From: Fodinibius saliphilus
Lineage (GTDB): Bacteria; Bacteroidota; Rhodothermia; Balneolales; Balneolaceae
NCBI RefSeq assembly: GCF_005869845.1
Contig: NZ_VAWF01000001.1
Span: forward strand, 434,001-498,000
Reading direction: 5' to 3'
DNA: 64,000 nucleotides
Shown: piece by piece, positions 28,454 through 37,402 of the stretch
Layout of the letters: every line of letters begins with the position of its first letter
Position numbering within the stretch: position 1 is the stretch's first letter
Notes under the pieces: generated by a model
The model's input: the letters and a program-made list of their open reading frames with translations, nothing else
What the model was told of the DNA's origin: nothing
Database searches by the model: none
Made by a program: the position numbers and the translations under genes

Positions 28454-28488
28454 TAAAAAAAGGGAGTTCATTTAATGAACTCCCTTTT
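28454..28488 (-). terminator. Terminator of the DUF6588 gene
   Basis: A near-perfect hairpin (28458-28472 with 28474-28488, realistically a 13-bp stem and 5-base loop) followed on the minus strand by a U tract made by the A run 28455-28461. It lies just after the stop at 28512. Confidence 0.85.
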
Positions 28489-28511
28489 AAAAAGTAGTAC
28501 TGCTTAATTTT

Positions 28512-29636
28512 TTATCTAAAGCTAATACCGAAGCCTACGTTGTAACTGGAATAATTGGAAAGGGTGTAAGACCCAGAAATGTGGAAGACGGCGAAACGAA
28601 ATCGAAATCCAGCAAGGGCTCGGAACCCGTTATCACCATCAATAGAAATATCAAGTGGTTCATCAACGGCATCAACAATGAATGGTTCGTTATTATTTGG
28701 ATCATTGGAATAATCGGGATTCGGAACTACAGTAGGATAGGAGCCCGGCGTTTTTATATTAAATGTGGATGCTTCATATCCGATTCCCCCATAAATTGAT
28801 ATCATGGGTAATGTTTTACCAACCAGTGCATTTATTGACCAAGCGTCAGTGTTCATTGTAATTTTCTGACCGTCCCATTGTGAAGCTGAATATGGATTTT
28901 CAGTATTTTGGGGGTCTTCAATAACGTCTTGAGCGGTTACATCAAAACCTGAACCGACTTCCATGTTCGTATATCCAAACATAAGTGAGAGGTTAACTGG
29001 TAGTAGGTTACCTCCTGGTAACCATTGGTTAATGCCATGTTTAGCACCTACCCCAAATAGGTTAAAGGATCCGAAATCACCAATCGTTGTTTTTGGCATA
29101 TAACGGAACATTAGTTCAGTGTCTTTAATAAGACCGACACCTGCTTTTATCATTGGGGAGGGAACATATCCAAAGTCAGTCCCTTTAGGCATCTGAAAGT
29201 CAAAGATCTTTTGCTCACTTATTCCTCCTGGTCCATCAGGATCTGCATATGCAGCCAGGGTAGGCCCTGCAATATCTTTTCCATTTATGGTTTGAGCAAT
29301 ATTGCCACCACTCTCTATTTCTAATTGTTGCAGATTCAGGCTTTGCACATCAAAGGTCTTGTCTGCACCAGGTACTATAGCAAGACCGGAACTTATCGTT
29401 AGATCAAAACCGAATTTTTTATGAGGTTTGGCTGTATTTGTCCAACCGGTGTTTAAAGCAGCACCAAATCCAGATCCAAATGGTTGAAGGTATGCTCTTG
29501 CTAATGTATTAGCGTCAGCTTTTCCCGATTGTAAAATCTGCCCGACATCTCCAATTTGGGCATTAGCGGGTAATGTGGAAAAGCCCAAAATCCCGATGAA
29601 TAGCCCCAGTAATAATGTTCTGTATCTTAATTTCAT
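28512..29636 (-). CDS. DUF6588 family outer-membrane beta-barrel-like protein
   Basis: A protein of 374 residues. It has a signal peptide (LLLGLFIGILGFSTLPANA, cut before Q27), then a sequence of alternating short beta strands and turns ending in the aromatic-terminated strand SYNVGFGISFR, a typical outer-membrane barrel C-terminus. The stretch YLQPFGSGFGAALNTGWTNT early in the mature part is the pattern I associate with DUF6588. The function is unknown; a structural or transport role at the outer membrane is inference. It is monocistronic, with a strong terminator. Confidence 0.75.
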   Translation of the reverse strand: MKLRYRTLLLGLFIGILGFSTLPANAQIGDVGQILQSGKADANTLARAYLQPFGSGFGAALNTGWTNTAKPHKKFGFDLTISSGLAIVPGADKTFDVQSLNLQQLEIESGGNIAQTINGKDIAGPTLAAYADPDGPGGISEQKIFDFQMPKGTDFGYVPSPMIKAGVGLIKDTELMFRYMPKTTIGDFGSFNLFGVGAKHGINQWLPGGNLLPVNLSLMFGYTNMEVGSGFDVTAQDVIEDPQNTENPYSASQWDGQKITMNTDAWSINALVGKTLPMISIYGGIGYEASTFNIKTPGSYPTVVPNPDYSNDPNNNEPFIVDAVDEPLDISIDGDNGFRALAGFRFRFAVFHISGSYTLSNYSSYNVGFGISFR

Positions 29637-29710
29637 AGATATTGTGTTTAATTGCGACCCTAATTTGTGTATGTGGAATACTACGTAATTTACAGCTAAC
29701 TCTCTAGTTC

Positions 29711-30640
29711 TTAATCTTCTTTTAGAGAATCAAGAATGTTAAGGTATGAATCGTAGCGACCGGGGTCAATATTGCCTTTTTCAAAGGCTTTAATTACGCC
29801 ACAACCGGGTTCATGGCTGTGAGTACAGTTATTGAATTTGCATTTTCGACGCGGTTCCAGCATCTCAGGGAAAAACAAGGAGAGTTCCCAAGGATCAATA
29901 TTGACCAGTCCAAATTCGCGAATACCGGGTGTATCAACAAGATAGCCCCCGTCGACAAGTGGTAGTAATTTCGCAAAGGTCGTGGTATGGGTTCCTTTTT
30001 CATTATAGGAAGATATGTCTCCGACTTTACGCTCAATATTCGGATTGATATGGTTAAGAAGACTAGTTTTGCCCACTCCCGAAGGTCCTACAAATACTGA
30101 TGTGATATTTTTCAGGCTGTCTTTGAGGCGGTCAAGAGAGGAGTCATCTTTGATGCTTGTTGTTAATATTCCATAGCCTAACGATTCATAGAGTTCGGTA
30201 AGGTATTCAATGGAGTGTAGGTCTTGGTCATCGGCCAAATCCATCTTATTAATCACTACTCTAGCAGGTATTTGGTAGGCTTCGCAGGTTATAAGAAATC
30301 GATCCAGAAATTGAGGTTTTAGTTTTGGTTGTTTGACTGCTACTACAACATAGGCAGCATCAATATTGGCAGCCAAAATTTGGTTACCCTGTTGGTGATG
30401 GGTAGACTCTCGAATTAAGTAATTTTCCCGATCCTCAATTTCTTCGATACTGCCGGTACCGTCATCATTAATTGTAAAATGCACATAATCACCTACTGCA
30501 ATAGGATTAGTCAGGGCATGGTCTTCGAGCCGAAACCGTCCGGGCAGCCGACAGTTGATGCTGGTAGTTTCTTCACTCTTTTTATATGATACTTCGTACC
30601 AGCGACCTGTTGATTCTACAACGCGTCCTCGATATTTCAA
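29711..30640 (-). CDS. rsgA: Ribosome small-subunit-dependent GTPase RsgA
   Basis: A circularly permuted GTPase that acts in late 30S maturation. Residues 1-70 form the OB fold (GRVVESTGRWYEV...). The G motifs come in the permuted order: G4 INKMD, G1 GPSGVGKTSLLN, G2 near GTHTTTF, and G3 DTPGIREFG. The C-terminal zinc knuckle C-x4-C-x-H-x5-C reads CKFNNCTHSHEPGC. The start is a TTG at 30640 with an AAAAAGAT stretch upstream. That start gives the canonical first strand, and no better ATG exists. It is transcribed after lon, 100 bp away across the lon terminator. Confidence 0.95.
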   Translation of the reverse strand: MKYRGRVVESTGRWYEVSYKKSEETTSINCRLPGRFRLEDHALTNPIAVGDYVHFTINDDGTGSIEEIEDRENYLIRESTHHQQGNQILAANIDAAYVVVAVKQPKLKPQFLDRFLITCEAYQIPARVVINKMDLADDQDLHSIEYLTELYESLGYGILTTSIKDDSSLDRLKDSLKNITSVFVGPSGVGKTSLLNHINPNIERKVGDISSYNEKGTHTTTFAKLLPLVDGGYLVDTPGIREFGLVNIDPWELSLFFPEMLEPRRKCKFNNCTHSHEPGCGVIKAFEKGNIDPGRYDSYLNILDSLKED

Positions 30641-30677
30641 ACGTTATCTTTTTATTTATTCAAAGTTTAAAGGGCCT

Positions 30678-30715
30678 AAAATAAAGAAGTCACCCCGATA
30701 AATCGAGGTGACTTC
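30678..30715 (-). terminator. Terminator of lon
   Basis: A 14-bp stem with two mismatched or wobble positions (30686-30699 with 30702-30715). Read on the minus strand it is followed by TTTATTTT. The tight loop means the inner base pairs are probably open. Confidence 0.75.
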
Positions 30716-30740
30716 GAAAACATTTTGTCTTATATAGTTT

Positions 30741-33275
30741 CTAATCCATTACAATGGTTTCTTGGGTAGCATCATTGGATTTGGAACCTTTACCTTTTTG
30801 AGCCTTATAACTATCGCTTACTTTAAACCGATCTGCTGGCTCTTGAACAACTTCTTTTTCAAGCACGATATCTAGAAGAGGATCCATGCGCTCCAGGTAT
30901 TGCACCTTCAGATCACCAAGGACATCTTCTTCGATTTCGGCCACATCTTTTTCATTTTTTTGAGGAAGTAGCACTTTTTCAATACCAGCTCGTTTAGCAG
31001 CAAGTACTTTCTCTTTAATCCCGCCAACTGGTAGTACCAATCCACGCAGGGTGATTTCTCCGGTCATAGCTAAGGTCCCCTTGACTTTACGCTGGGTAAA
31101 TATCGAGGCTACAGCCGAGAAGATAGAAACTCCGGCAGAGGGTCCATCTTTGGGTACTGCTCCTTTGGGTACGTGAATATGGAGATCCCAATATTTGAAT
31201 GCCTCATCAGGAATATTTAGCTCCTCGGAGTTTGCTTTCAAATAGGACATTGCCAGCATGGCTGATTCCTTCATTACATCACCAAGCTGACCAGTAATAT
31301 GAAGTTTACCTGATCCTTTTGAGACGCTTGCCTCAATAAATAAGATATCACCACCATAAGGGGTCCAAGCTAAGCCAGTAGCCACGCCGGGTACTTTAGT
31401 GCGTTCTGCTACTTCGTTAAAGTATTTTTGCTTGCCTAGGTAGTCTTGAAGGTCATCCTCACTTACTTTATGAGGACCTTCTTCTCCTTTAGCAATTTTT
31501 GCAGCGACCCCTCGGCAAACTGATCCTATCTTGCGTTCCAGAGATCGAACGCCCGATTCTCGTGTATGTTCTTCAATGATCTGTTTTATTGCCTCATCAT
31601 CAATTTCAATTTGGTCTTCTTCAAGACCATTTTCCTTGATCTGCTTAGGCAGTAAGTGTTCTTTGGCAATCTCTGTTTTTTCTTGAAGCGTGTATCCGCT
31701 TATATTAATTATTTCCATTCGATCGCGTAACGGAGCCGGAATGGTATCTAAAGAGTTTGCCGTAGCAATAAACAGAACTTTGGAAAGGTCATAGTCCAGT
31801 TCAAGGTAATTGTCAGCGAAGCTATCGTTTTGTTCAGGGTCTAGCACCTCAAGCAGAGCAGATGTGGGGTCTCCGCGATAATCAGATCCTACTTTATCAA
31901 TTTCATCAAGCATCATAACAGGATTGCTAGTCTCTGCTTTTTTCATCGCACGGATAATACGTCCGGGCAAAGCCCCGATATAGGTACGGCGGTGTCCTCG
32001 AATTTCTGCTTCGTCATGAATTCCGCCCAGGCTGAAGCGTTCAAATTTACGATTTAGAGCACGGGCAATAGATTTACCAAGTGAGGTTTTACCAACCCCG
32101 GGAGGGCCGTAAAAACAGAGGATTGGCGCCTTCATATCATTTTTCAGCTTTAGTACAGCTAGATACTCTATAATACGTTTCTTAACCTTATCGAGCCCAT
32201 AGTGATCTTCATCAAGAACATTTTGAGCGTTTTCCAGGTCTAGGTTGTCATCGGAATATTTCTCCCATGGAAGATCAAGGATCCACTCAATATAATTATG
32301 GATAACTCCATAGTTGGGAGAGGAGTTAGGCGTACGATCAAGTCGTGTGAGCTCTTTTTCTACCGTTTCCTGAGCTTCTTCAGGAAGATCTTTTTCTTTA
32401 GCACGCTGGCGCAGGTTTTCAACTTCTTGGTGTTGTCCATCTTCGCCAAGGGCTTCCTGTATGGCTTTCATTTGTTGACGTAGGTAAAAGTCACGCTGTT
32501 GTTCGTCAATATCAGACTTCACCTTGGTACGAATCTCTTCGCTGAGATTCAATACCTGTAGCTCTTTGTTTAAATACTCCATCACCAGTTCTATGCGATC
32601 AGAGAACTGAAGTGTCTCTAATACTTCCTGTTTATCAGCAGTAGAGACATTGAGGTTTGAGGAGATAAAGTTAAGCAAAAAGGTAGGGCTGCTGATATTA
32701 TTTATAGCAACCGATGCCTCTGATGGAATATTAGGGGAGAGGTTTACAATTTTGCTTGCGGTCTCTTTTACCGATCGGATCGAGGCATCAAGTTCAACCC
32801 CTTCAAGGTCCATCTGCTGGCGGTATGGTTTAACAGTAGCCTTAAAATAGGGATCCTTTTGTAAAAACTCCTCAACCTTAAAGGTTGTTTTTCCCTGGAT
32901 GACAATACTTTTACTGCCATCAGGCATTTTTATCAGTTTAAGAATTTGTGCTACCGTACCAACCTCGTAAAGATCTTCTCCGTCAGGGTCTTCATCTTCT
33001 TCATCTCGTTGGCTTACAACCCCAATAGTTTTATCAGATTCGTACGCTTCTTTAACCAAGTTAAGGGAACGATCTCGTCCCACGGTAATTGGTACAACAA
33101 CACCGGGGAAAAGTACAGTATTTTTAAGGGGAAGGATAGGTAACTCATCGGGGATTTCAGATTCCGTCAGCTCCTTTTCCTCCTCTTCAGACATTAGAGG
33201 TATCGCCTGTTCGAAATCATCGAACTGGTCTTCCAGATCCTCAAAGTCAGCAATATTATTGAAGATATTCTCCAT
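30741..33275 (-). CDS. lon: ATP-dependent protease Lon
   Basis: A cytosolic AAA+ protease that degrades misfolded and regulatory proteins. It has 844 residues. The N-terminal substrate domain begins at LPILPLKNTVLFPG (residue 45) after an unusually acidic 40-residue leader. A helical region with DEQQRDFYLRQQMKAIQEALGE follows, then the Walker A GPPGVGKTS (390-398) and Walker B MMLDEIDK. The protease domain has the catalytic dyad Ser713 (KDGPSAGVS) and Lys756 (GGIKEK). The C-terminal 30 residues are a lysine-rich, probably flexible tail. I see no heat-shock operator such as CIRCE upstream. Confidence 0.97.
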   Translation of the reverse strand: MENIFNNIADFEDLEDQFDDFEQAIPLMSEEEEKELTESEIPDELPILPLKNTVLFPGVVVPITVGRDRSLNLVKEAYESDKTIGVVSQRDEEDEDPDGEDLYEVGTVAQILKLIKMPDGSKSIVIQGKTTFKVEEFLQKDPYFKATVKPYRQQMDLEGVELDASIRSVKETASKIVNLSPNIPSEASVAINNISSPTFLLNFISSNLNVSTADKQEVLETLQFSDRIELVMEYLNKELQVLNLSEEIRTKVKSDIDEQQRDFYLRQQMKAIQEALGEDGQHQEVENLRQRAKEKDLPEEAQETVEKELTRLDRTPNSSPNYGVIHNYIEWILDLPWEKYSDDNLDLENAQNVLDEDHYGLDKVKKRIIEYLAVLKLKNDMKAPILCFYGPPGVGKTSLGKSIARALNRKFERFSLGGIHDEAEIRGHRRTYIGALPGRIIRAMKKAETSNPVMMLDEIDKVGSDYRGDPTSALLEVLDPEQNDSFADNYLELDYDLSKVLFIATANSLDTIPAPLRDRMEIINISGYTLQEKTEIAKEHLLPKQIKENGLEEDQIEIDDEAIKQIIEEHTRESGVRSLERKIGSVCRGVAAKIAKGEEGPHKVSEDDLQDYLGKQKYFNEVAERTKVPGVATGLAWTPYGGDILFIEASVSKGSGKLHITGQLGDVMKESAMLAMSYLKANSEELNIPDEAFKYWDLHIHVPKGAVPKDGPSAGVSIFSAVASIFTQRKVKGTLAMTGEITLRGLVLPVGGIKEKVLAAKRAGIEKVLLPQKNEKDVAEIEEDVLGDLKVQYLERMDPLLDIVLEKEVVQEPADRFKVSDSYKAQKGKGSKSNDATQETIVMD

Positions 33276-33438
33276 GAAAAAGCAATAGTTTTATCAAAGT
33301 TTTTGTATTCTTGAATATAGACGATGCAAATAAAGAGCCAAGCGGCAACCTTCTACCAATTAGTCATGGTTACTGGCAAAATAACAAAATGTTCGGTTAA
33401 TTAGTTGATGAGTTGACAGGTTGGCAGGAAAACAAGCA

Positions 33439-34998
33439 TCAAAAATGAAACTGCAAACCTGCAAAGGCCCCGCCTATAAGTTCAGAGGTTAATGTTCGAG
33501 AACGAATTAATATTTGAGTACTGATGTTGAAGGTCCAATTCTTAGTTTCAATACCCGTTCCCAACCCAACTTGAGTGGGTAGCCCAGAAGCAATTCGGGT
33601 GCCTGCTCGTATTGGTAATTGTTTAAGAAGATAGCCTTCTATTCCAAGATGGACTGCCAGTTTAGTATTTGTAAATGCATTATCTTTTAAACCAAGGGTT
33701 AAATCTCCCATCAACTTGATTCTTGAGTACTCAATCATAATGCCGGCGTTTAAAGAAGTAGGAAGCAGGGTGTTGAATTCATCCTCATCTACGTTCTTAC
33801 TCTGAAGTAAAGGATTTTCAAGATCTGTTGCTTGGTCAAAGTATGAAAGATACTGTCCATTGGATCCAATAAACATCGTTTCAACAGCAGGCTGTAGCCC
33901 GGTTGATACAGTATCTTTGGGGATTTCCAATTGAATGGGGGCGGTTCGATGTTGAATAATACCCACATCATTAAGTGACAGACCAACACGAATGGACTTT
34001 GAAGTGATAGACTTTTTGCCGCCTTTATTTATCGTGGAAAAGTCATTACCCAATGGAATAATATAGGTTACCCCCCAATCGAATCCCAGACCGTAGCCTG
34101 TATTATTTAGTTCCAGCTGGCGGTCAAAGTTATTTTTGATACTTTCACTGACCGAAGTTCCATTTCGATATGCCTGTAGTGCACGAGAGTAGCTGCCAGT
34201 TGACTGGTAGGAAAAAGAACTTGCGAATGTGGTACGGTTACCATCTTTGGAGCGAATATAACGAGCGTCGTATTTCATATTCATCCCCGGACCGGCAAGC
34301 ACAAGTTTAGGGGCAATGCCGATGTATAACTTATTTATTTGCGGAGAAAGGCCATTTAGAAATGTGAATTCTCGCGAATAACCGAAAGAGAGTTCATAGA
34401 GATGGTTTCTTTGTTGGTGCAGTGTAAAGTCTCGAACATCATTATTTTTTAATTTTGCAAAATCATTAGAATACCAGCCACGTCCTACCTCTATTCTTGA
34501 AGCAAAACGAGCACGGGCAACGATAGAAAAAGCTTCATTTTCATTTTGCCATAAAGCGCCTCCCAAAATAACATCTGACCGTGTTTGATGTTCAGATTTT
34601 AGACGGTCAGATGGGTAGTTATTATCCAATATGGTATCACGTTCTTTGGTAGAAATGGAAACGTTTTTGGCTTGGTAGGGGAAATATATATTCGTAAAAT
34701 TAGAATATTGGCTATTAGCATCGCTTGAAGATAAAACCGGTTCATGTAAAATGCCGAAATGTCCGAGCCCAATATGCCACTGTCCCGATCGGTTGCGTAC
34801 CATTAAATTTGCTGGATTCCATAGTGTTGATTCGAATCCAGCGATATATGCTGTACCTCCCCCTCCAAGGGCCGTATTTCGCGCACCCAGTACCGGTTGA
34901 GCCATTGACATGTGGGGTACAACAGAGGCTATGGCCATCAGTATAAAGCCCCAAAAGGTAAAGGAAGTAAAGCTCGTTGAGTATTCCGGTTTAGTCAT
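33439..34998 (-). CDS. PorV/FadL-like outer-membrane protein (DUF5723-like)
   Basis: A protein of 519 residues. The signal peptide is FWGFILMAIASVVPHMSMA, cut before Q34. The mature N-terminus VLGARNTALGGGGTAYIAGFESTLWNPANL is the glycine-rich signature of PorV/OmpP1-like barrels, followed by many amphipathic strands and the terminal strand AGLQFHF. Such barrels act in type IX secretion or as surface proteins in Bacteroidota; I assign the fold, not the role. The gene follows the helicase gene by 22 bp and is probably on the same transcript. Confidence 0.72.
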   Translation of the reverse strand: MTKPEYSTSFTSFTFWGFILMAIASVVPHMSMAQPVLGARNTALGGGGTAYIAGFESTLWNPANLMVRNRSGQWHIGLGHFGILHEPVLSSSDANSQYSNFTNIYFPYQAKNVSISTKERDTILDNNYPSDRLKSEHQTRSDVILGGALWQNENEAFSIVARARFASRIEVGRGWYSNDFAKLKNNDVRDFTLHQQRNHLYELSFGYSREFTFLNGLSPQINKLYIGIAPKLVLAGPGMNMKYDARYIRSKDGNRTTFASSFSYQSTGSYSRALQAYRNGTSVSESIKNNFDRQLELNNTGYGLGFDWGVTYIIPLGNDFSTINKGGKKSITSKSIRVGLSLNDVGIIQHRTAPIQLEIPKDTVSTGLQPAVETMFIGSNGQYLSYFDQATDLENPLLQSKNVDEDEFNTLLPTSLNAGIMIEYSRIKLMGDLTLGLKDNAFTNTKLAVHLGIEGYLLKQLPIRAGTRIASGLPTQVGLGTGIETKNWTFNISTQILIRSRTLTSELIGGAFAGLQFHF

Positions 34999-35020
34999 AT
35001 GTTAAAGTGATAGATACTAG

Positions 35021-37294
35021 TTAGCCGATGACTTCGAGTTTTGCTACTCTGAGCATTAAAGTTTTTCGGCCTCGTCCCTTAAAAAAGACCACTACTTTTG
35101 TTCGTTCTCCTTTACCACTTCTATTGATAATTTTTCCAGGACCAAATACATCATGTTCTACTTTGGCACCAACTTGGAATGGGTCTTCGTCGGGATTATC
35201 GTAATGGATCTGTGTATTATTAGATGATCGATTATTTTTATTATACAGTGGTTTTTTCCAGTCGTATTCTACTTCAGTATTATTTTTTTGGGTATTCTTG
35301 TTTCTCGAATTTTTATTGTCTGAGAAGCGTTCCTTATCCTGTTTTATGGATCCACCCGTTTCGGTGCGTACTACATCAGCACTTACTTCGTCAAGGAAGC
35401 GAGAACGGATTTTTCGTTGTTCTTCGCCATATTTATATCGGCTTCGACAGTGACTAAAGAATAACTGTTCTTCGGCTCGGGTTATTGCCACATAAAAGAG
35501 GCGCCGTTCTTCTTCAATATTAACCTCTTCGTTGTTTCGGCTGCCTACCGGGAAAAGCTCTTCTTCGAGTCCTACTACAAAAACTACCGGGAATTCCAAT
35601 CCCTTCGCGGCATGTACCGTCATCATGGTAACAGCCGGCTTTTCCTCATCATATTTATCAGTATCGGTAATAAGGCTGATTTCCTGAAGGAAAGCACTGA
35701 GTGTGGGATTATTATTATTTTTTTCGAAGTATGAGATGGCATTTTCGAGTTCTAAAATATTCTCCCTTCGCGTCATTGCCTTGGGCGTATTTTCCTCAAC
35801 CAATGCTTTCATATAGCCTGATCGTTCGAGCAGCTTTTTTGTTACATTAATAAGCTTTTTACCACTGGCAAGATCTTGCTTCAGCTCGTTAATCATGGCT
35901 ACAAACTCTTTTACGCTGTTTTCTGCCGGTTTGTAGACATCAGCTTCTTCAACATTTTCCAGTATGCGCCAAAGTGACTGATCGGTTTCACGAGCTTTAG
36001 CCATCAGGTCAGAAAGCGATTTATTCCCGATCCCACGCGAGGGTTCATTAATAATTCGCATAAGGTTGGTATCATCATCGGGATTTATCAATAATGTTAA
36101 ATAAGCTAGTACATCTTTAACCTCTTTCCGTTGGTAGAAGGAAAGACCTCCCACTAGCTGATAGGTAATACCCTTGCGTCTGAAGGTTTCTTCAAAAACA
36201 CGACTTTGGTAGTTTGTACGATAAAGAATTGCAAAATCACTGTAATCATATCCCTTACGAGCTTTTAAATCCCGGATATAATCTGCGACGCGATTGGCTT
36301 CGTCCCGTTCATCGTAGTTGTCTAAAACGGTAATGGTTTCTCCCATCCCGTTATCAGTCCACAATGTTTTATCCAGCTGCTGGGAGTTGTTTTTGATGAT
36401 GGAATCAGCTGCTTTTAAAATAGCCTTTGTAGAGCGATAATTTTGTTCAAGGGGGATCTTTACGGCTTCCTCATAATCATTCTTAAAGTCCAGGATATTG
36501 CGTATATCAGCACCACGAAAAGAGTAGATGCTCTGCGCATCATCACCAACAACACAAAGGTTTTTATATTTATTGGCCAACATATTGGTCACTTTGTACT
36601 GGGCATGGTTGGTATCCTGATACTCATCAATCAAGATATACTTGAAGCGATCCTGATACTTTTCCAGGACATCTTCATGTTCCTCGAACAGTTCAATCGG
36701 CTTGATAAGGAGGTCATCAAAATCCATGGCATTATTCTGTTTAAGCCGCTCAATATAAATGCCATAAATTTTGGCTGTAATATCGTCTAGGGTACTATGA
36801 ACAAACTTCTGATTGTAATGGTCCGGGCTAATAAGTTCGTTCTTGGCATCACTGATTCGGCGCTGAATAATTCGAGGTTTAACCTCTTTGGGATCGTATC
36901 CTTGCTCTTTGAGAATCTGTTTAATGGCATTCTTCGCATCATCCATATCGTAGATGGAATAATCAGAGGTAAATCCAATTCTTTCGGCCTCATAACGAAG
37001 GATTTTTGAAAAAACGGAGTGAAAGGTTCCCATCCACAATTTTTTGGCTTGCTCACCAATAAGCTGCTGAATACGCTGCTTCATCTCCCTTGCTGCCTTA
37101 TTGGTAAATGTTAAGGCTAAAATTTCATTGGGAGCAGCTTTTTGCTGTTGAATAAGATAAGCAATGCGGTAAGTCAGTACTCGTGTTTTTCCACTACCTG
37201 CTCCTGCAACAATAAGGAGAGGACCTTCACTGTGACGTACAGCTCGTTTCTGCTGCTTATTTAAATCATGTATAAAATCGGGTTCCTTGGGCAT
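35021..37294 (-). CDS. UvrD/PcrA-type DNA helicase
   Basis: A 3'-5' superfamily-1 helicase of 757 residues for DNA repair and rolling replication. The motifs are complete: Q motif DLNKQQKRAVRH, motif I AGAGSGKTRVLTYR, II LIDEYQDTNHAQY, III GDDAQSIYSFRGA, IV EQNYRST, V TVHAAKGLEFPVVF and VI RRLFYVAITRAEEQLFFSHC. After residue 660 come a basic, Asn/Lys-rich linker and a Tudor-like end (VGAKVEHDVFGPGKIINRSG) that binds RNA polymerase in PcrA. That C-terminus favours PcrA-like over Rep. The PorV-like gene follows 22 bp downstream. Confidence 0.94.
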   Translation of the reverse strand: MPKEPDFIHDLNKQQKRAVRHSEGPLLIVAGAGSGKTRVLTYRIAYLIQQQKAAPNEILALTFTNKAAREMKQRIQQLIGEQAKKLWMGTFHSVFSKILRYEAERIGFTSDYSIYDMDDAKNAIKQILKEQGYDPKEVKPRIIQRRISDAKNELISPDHYNQKFVHSTLDDITAKIYGIYIERLKQNNAMDFDDLLIKPIELFEEHEDVLEKYQDRFKYILIDEYQDTNHAQYKVTNMLANKYKNLCVVGDDAQSIYSFRGADIRNILDFKNDYEEAVKIPLEQNYRSTKAILKAADSIIKNNSQQLDKTLWTDNGMGETITVLDNYDERDEANRVADYIRDLKARKGYDYSDFAILYRTNYQSRVFEETFRRKGITYQLVGGLSFYQRKEVKDVLAYLTLLINPDDDTNLMRIINEPSRGIGNKSLSDLMAKARETDQSLWRILENVEEADVYKPAENSVKEFVAMINELKQDLASGKKLINVTKKLLERSGYMKALVEENTPKAMTRRENILELENAISYFEKNNNNPTLSAFLQEISLITDTDKYDEEKPAVTMMTVHAAKGLEFPVVFVVGLEEELFPVGSRNNEEVNIEEERRLFYVAITRAEEQLFFSHCRSRYKYGEEQRKIRSRFLDEVSADVVRTETGGSIKQDKERFSDNKNSRNKNTQKNNTEVEYDWKKPLYNKNNRSSNNTQIHYDNPDEDPFQVGAKVEHDVFGPGKIINRSGKGERTKVVVFFKGRGRKTLMLRVAKLEVIG

Positions 37295-37402
37295 AGGTAT
37301 TTCGGAAAATAAGTATTATGGAACGTCAATTAAGCATATACAGCTAATATACCACTGTAATTCTATTTAAAGAGTGTATTTGCTTGTTAGTTATTGGCTG
37401 TT

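Noticed and set aside
30678-30715. Hairpin after lon considered as a riboswitch for rsgA
   Set aside because: It is a simple stem followed by a U tract on the minus strand, directly after the lon stop. A terminator is the simpler reading.
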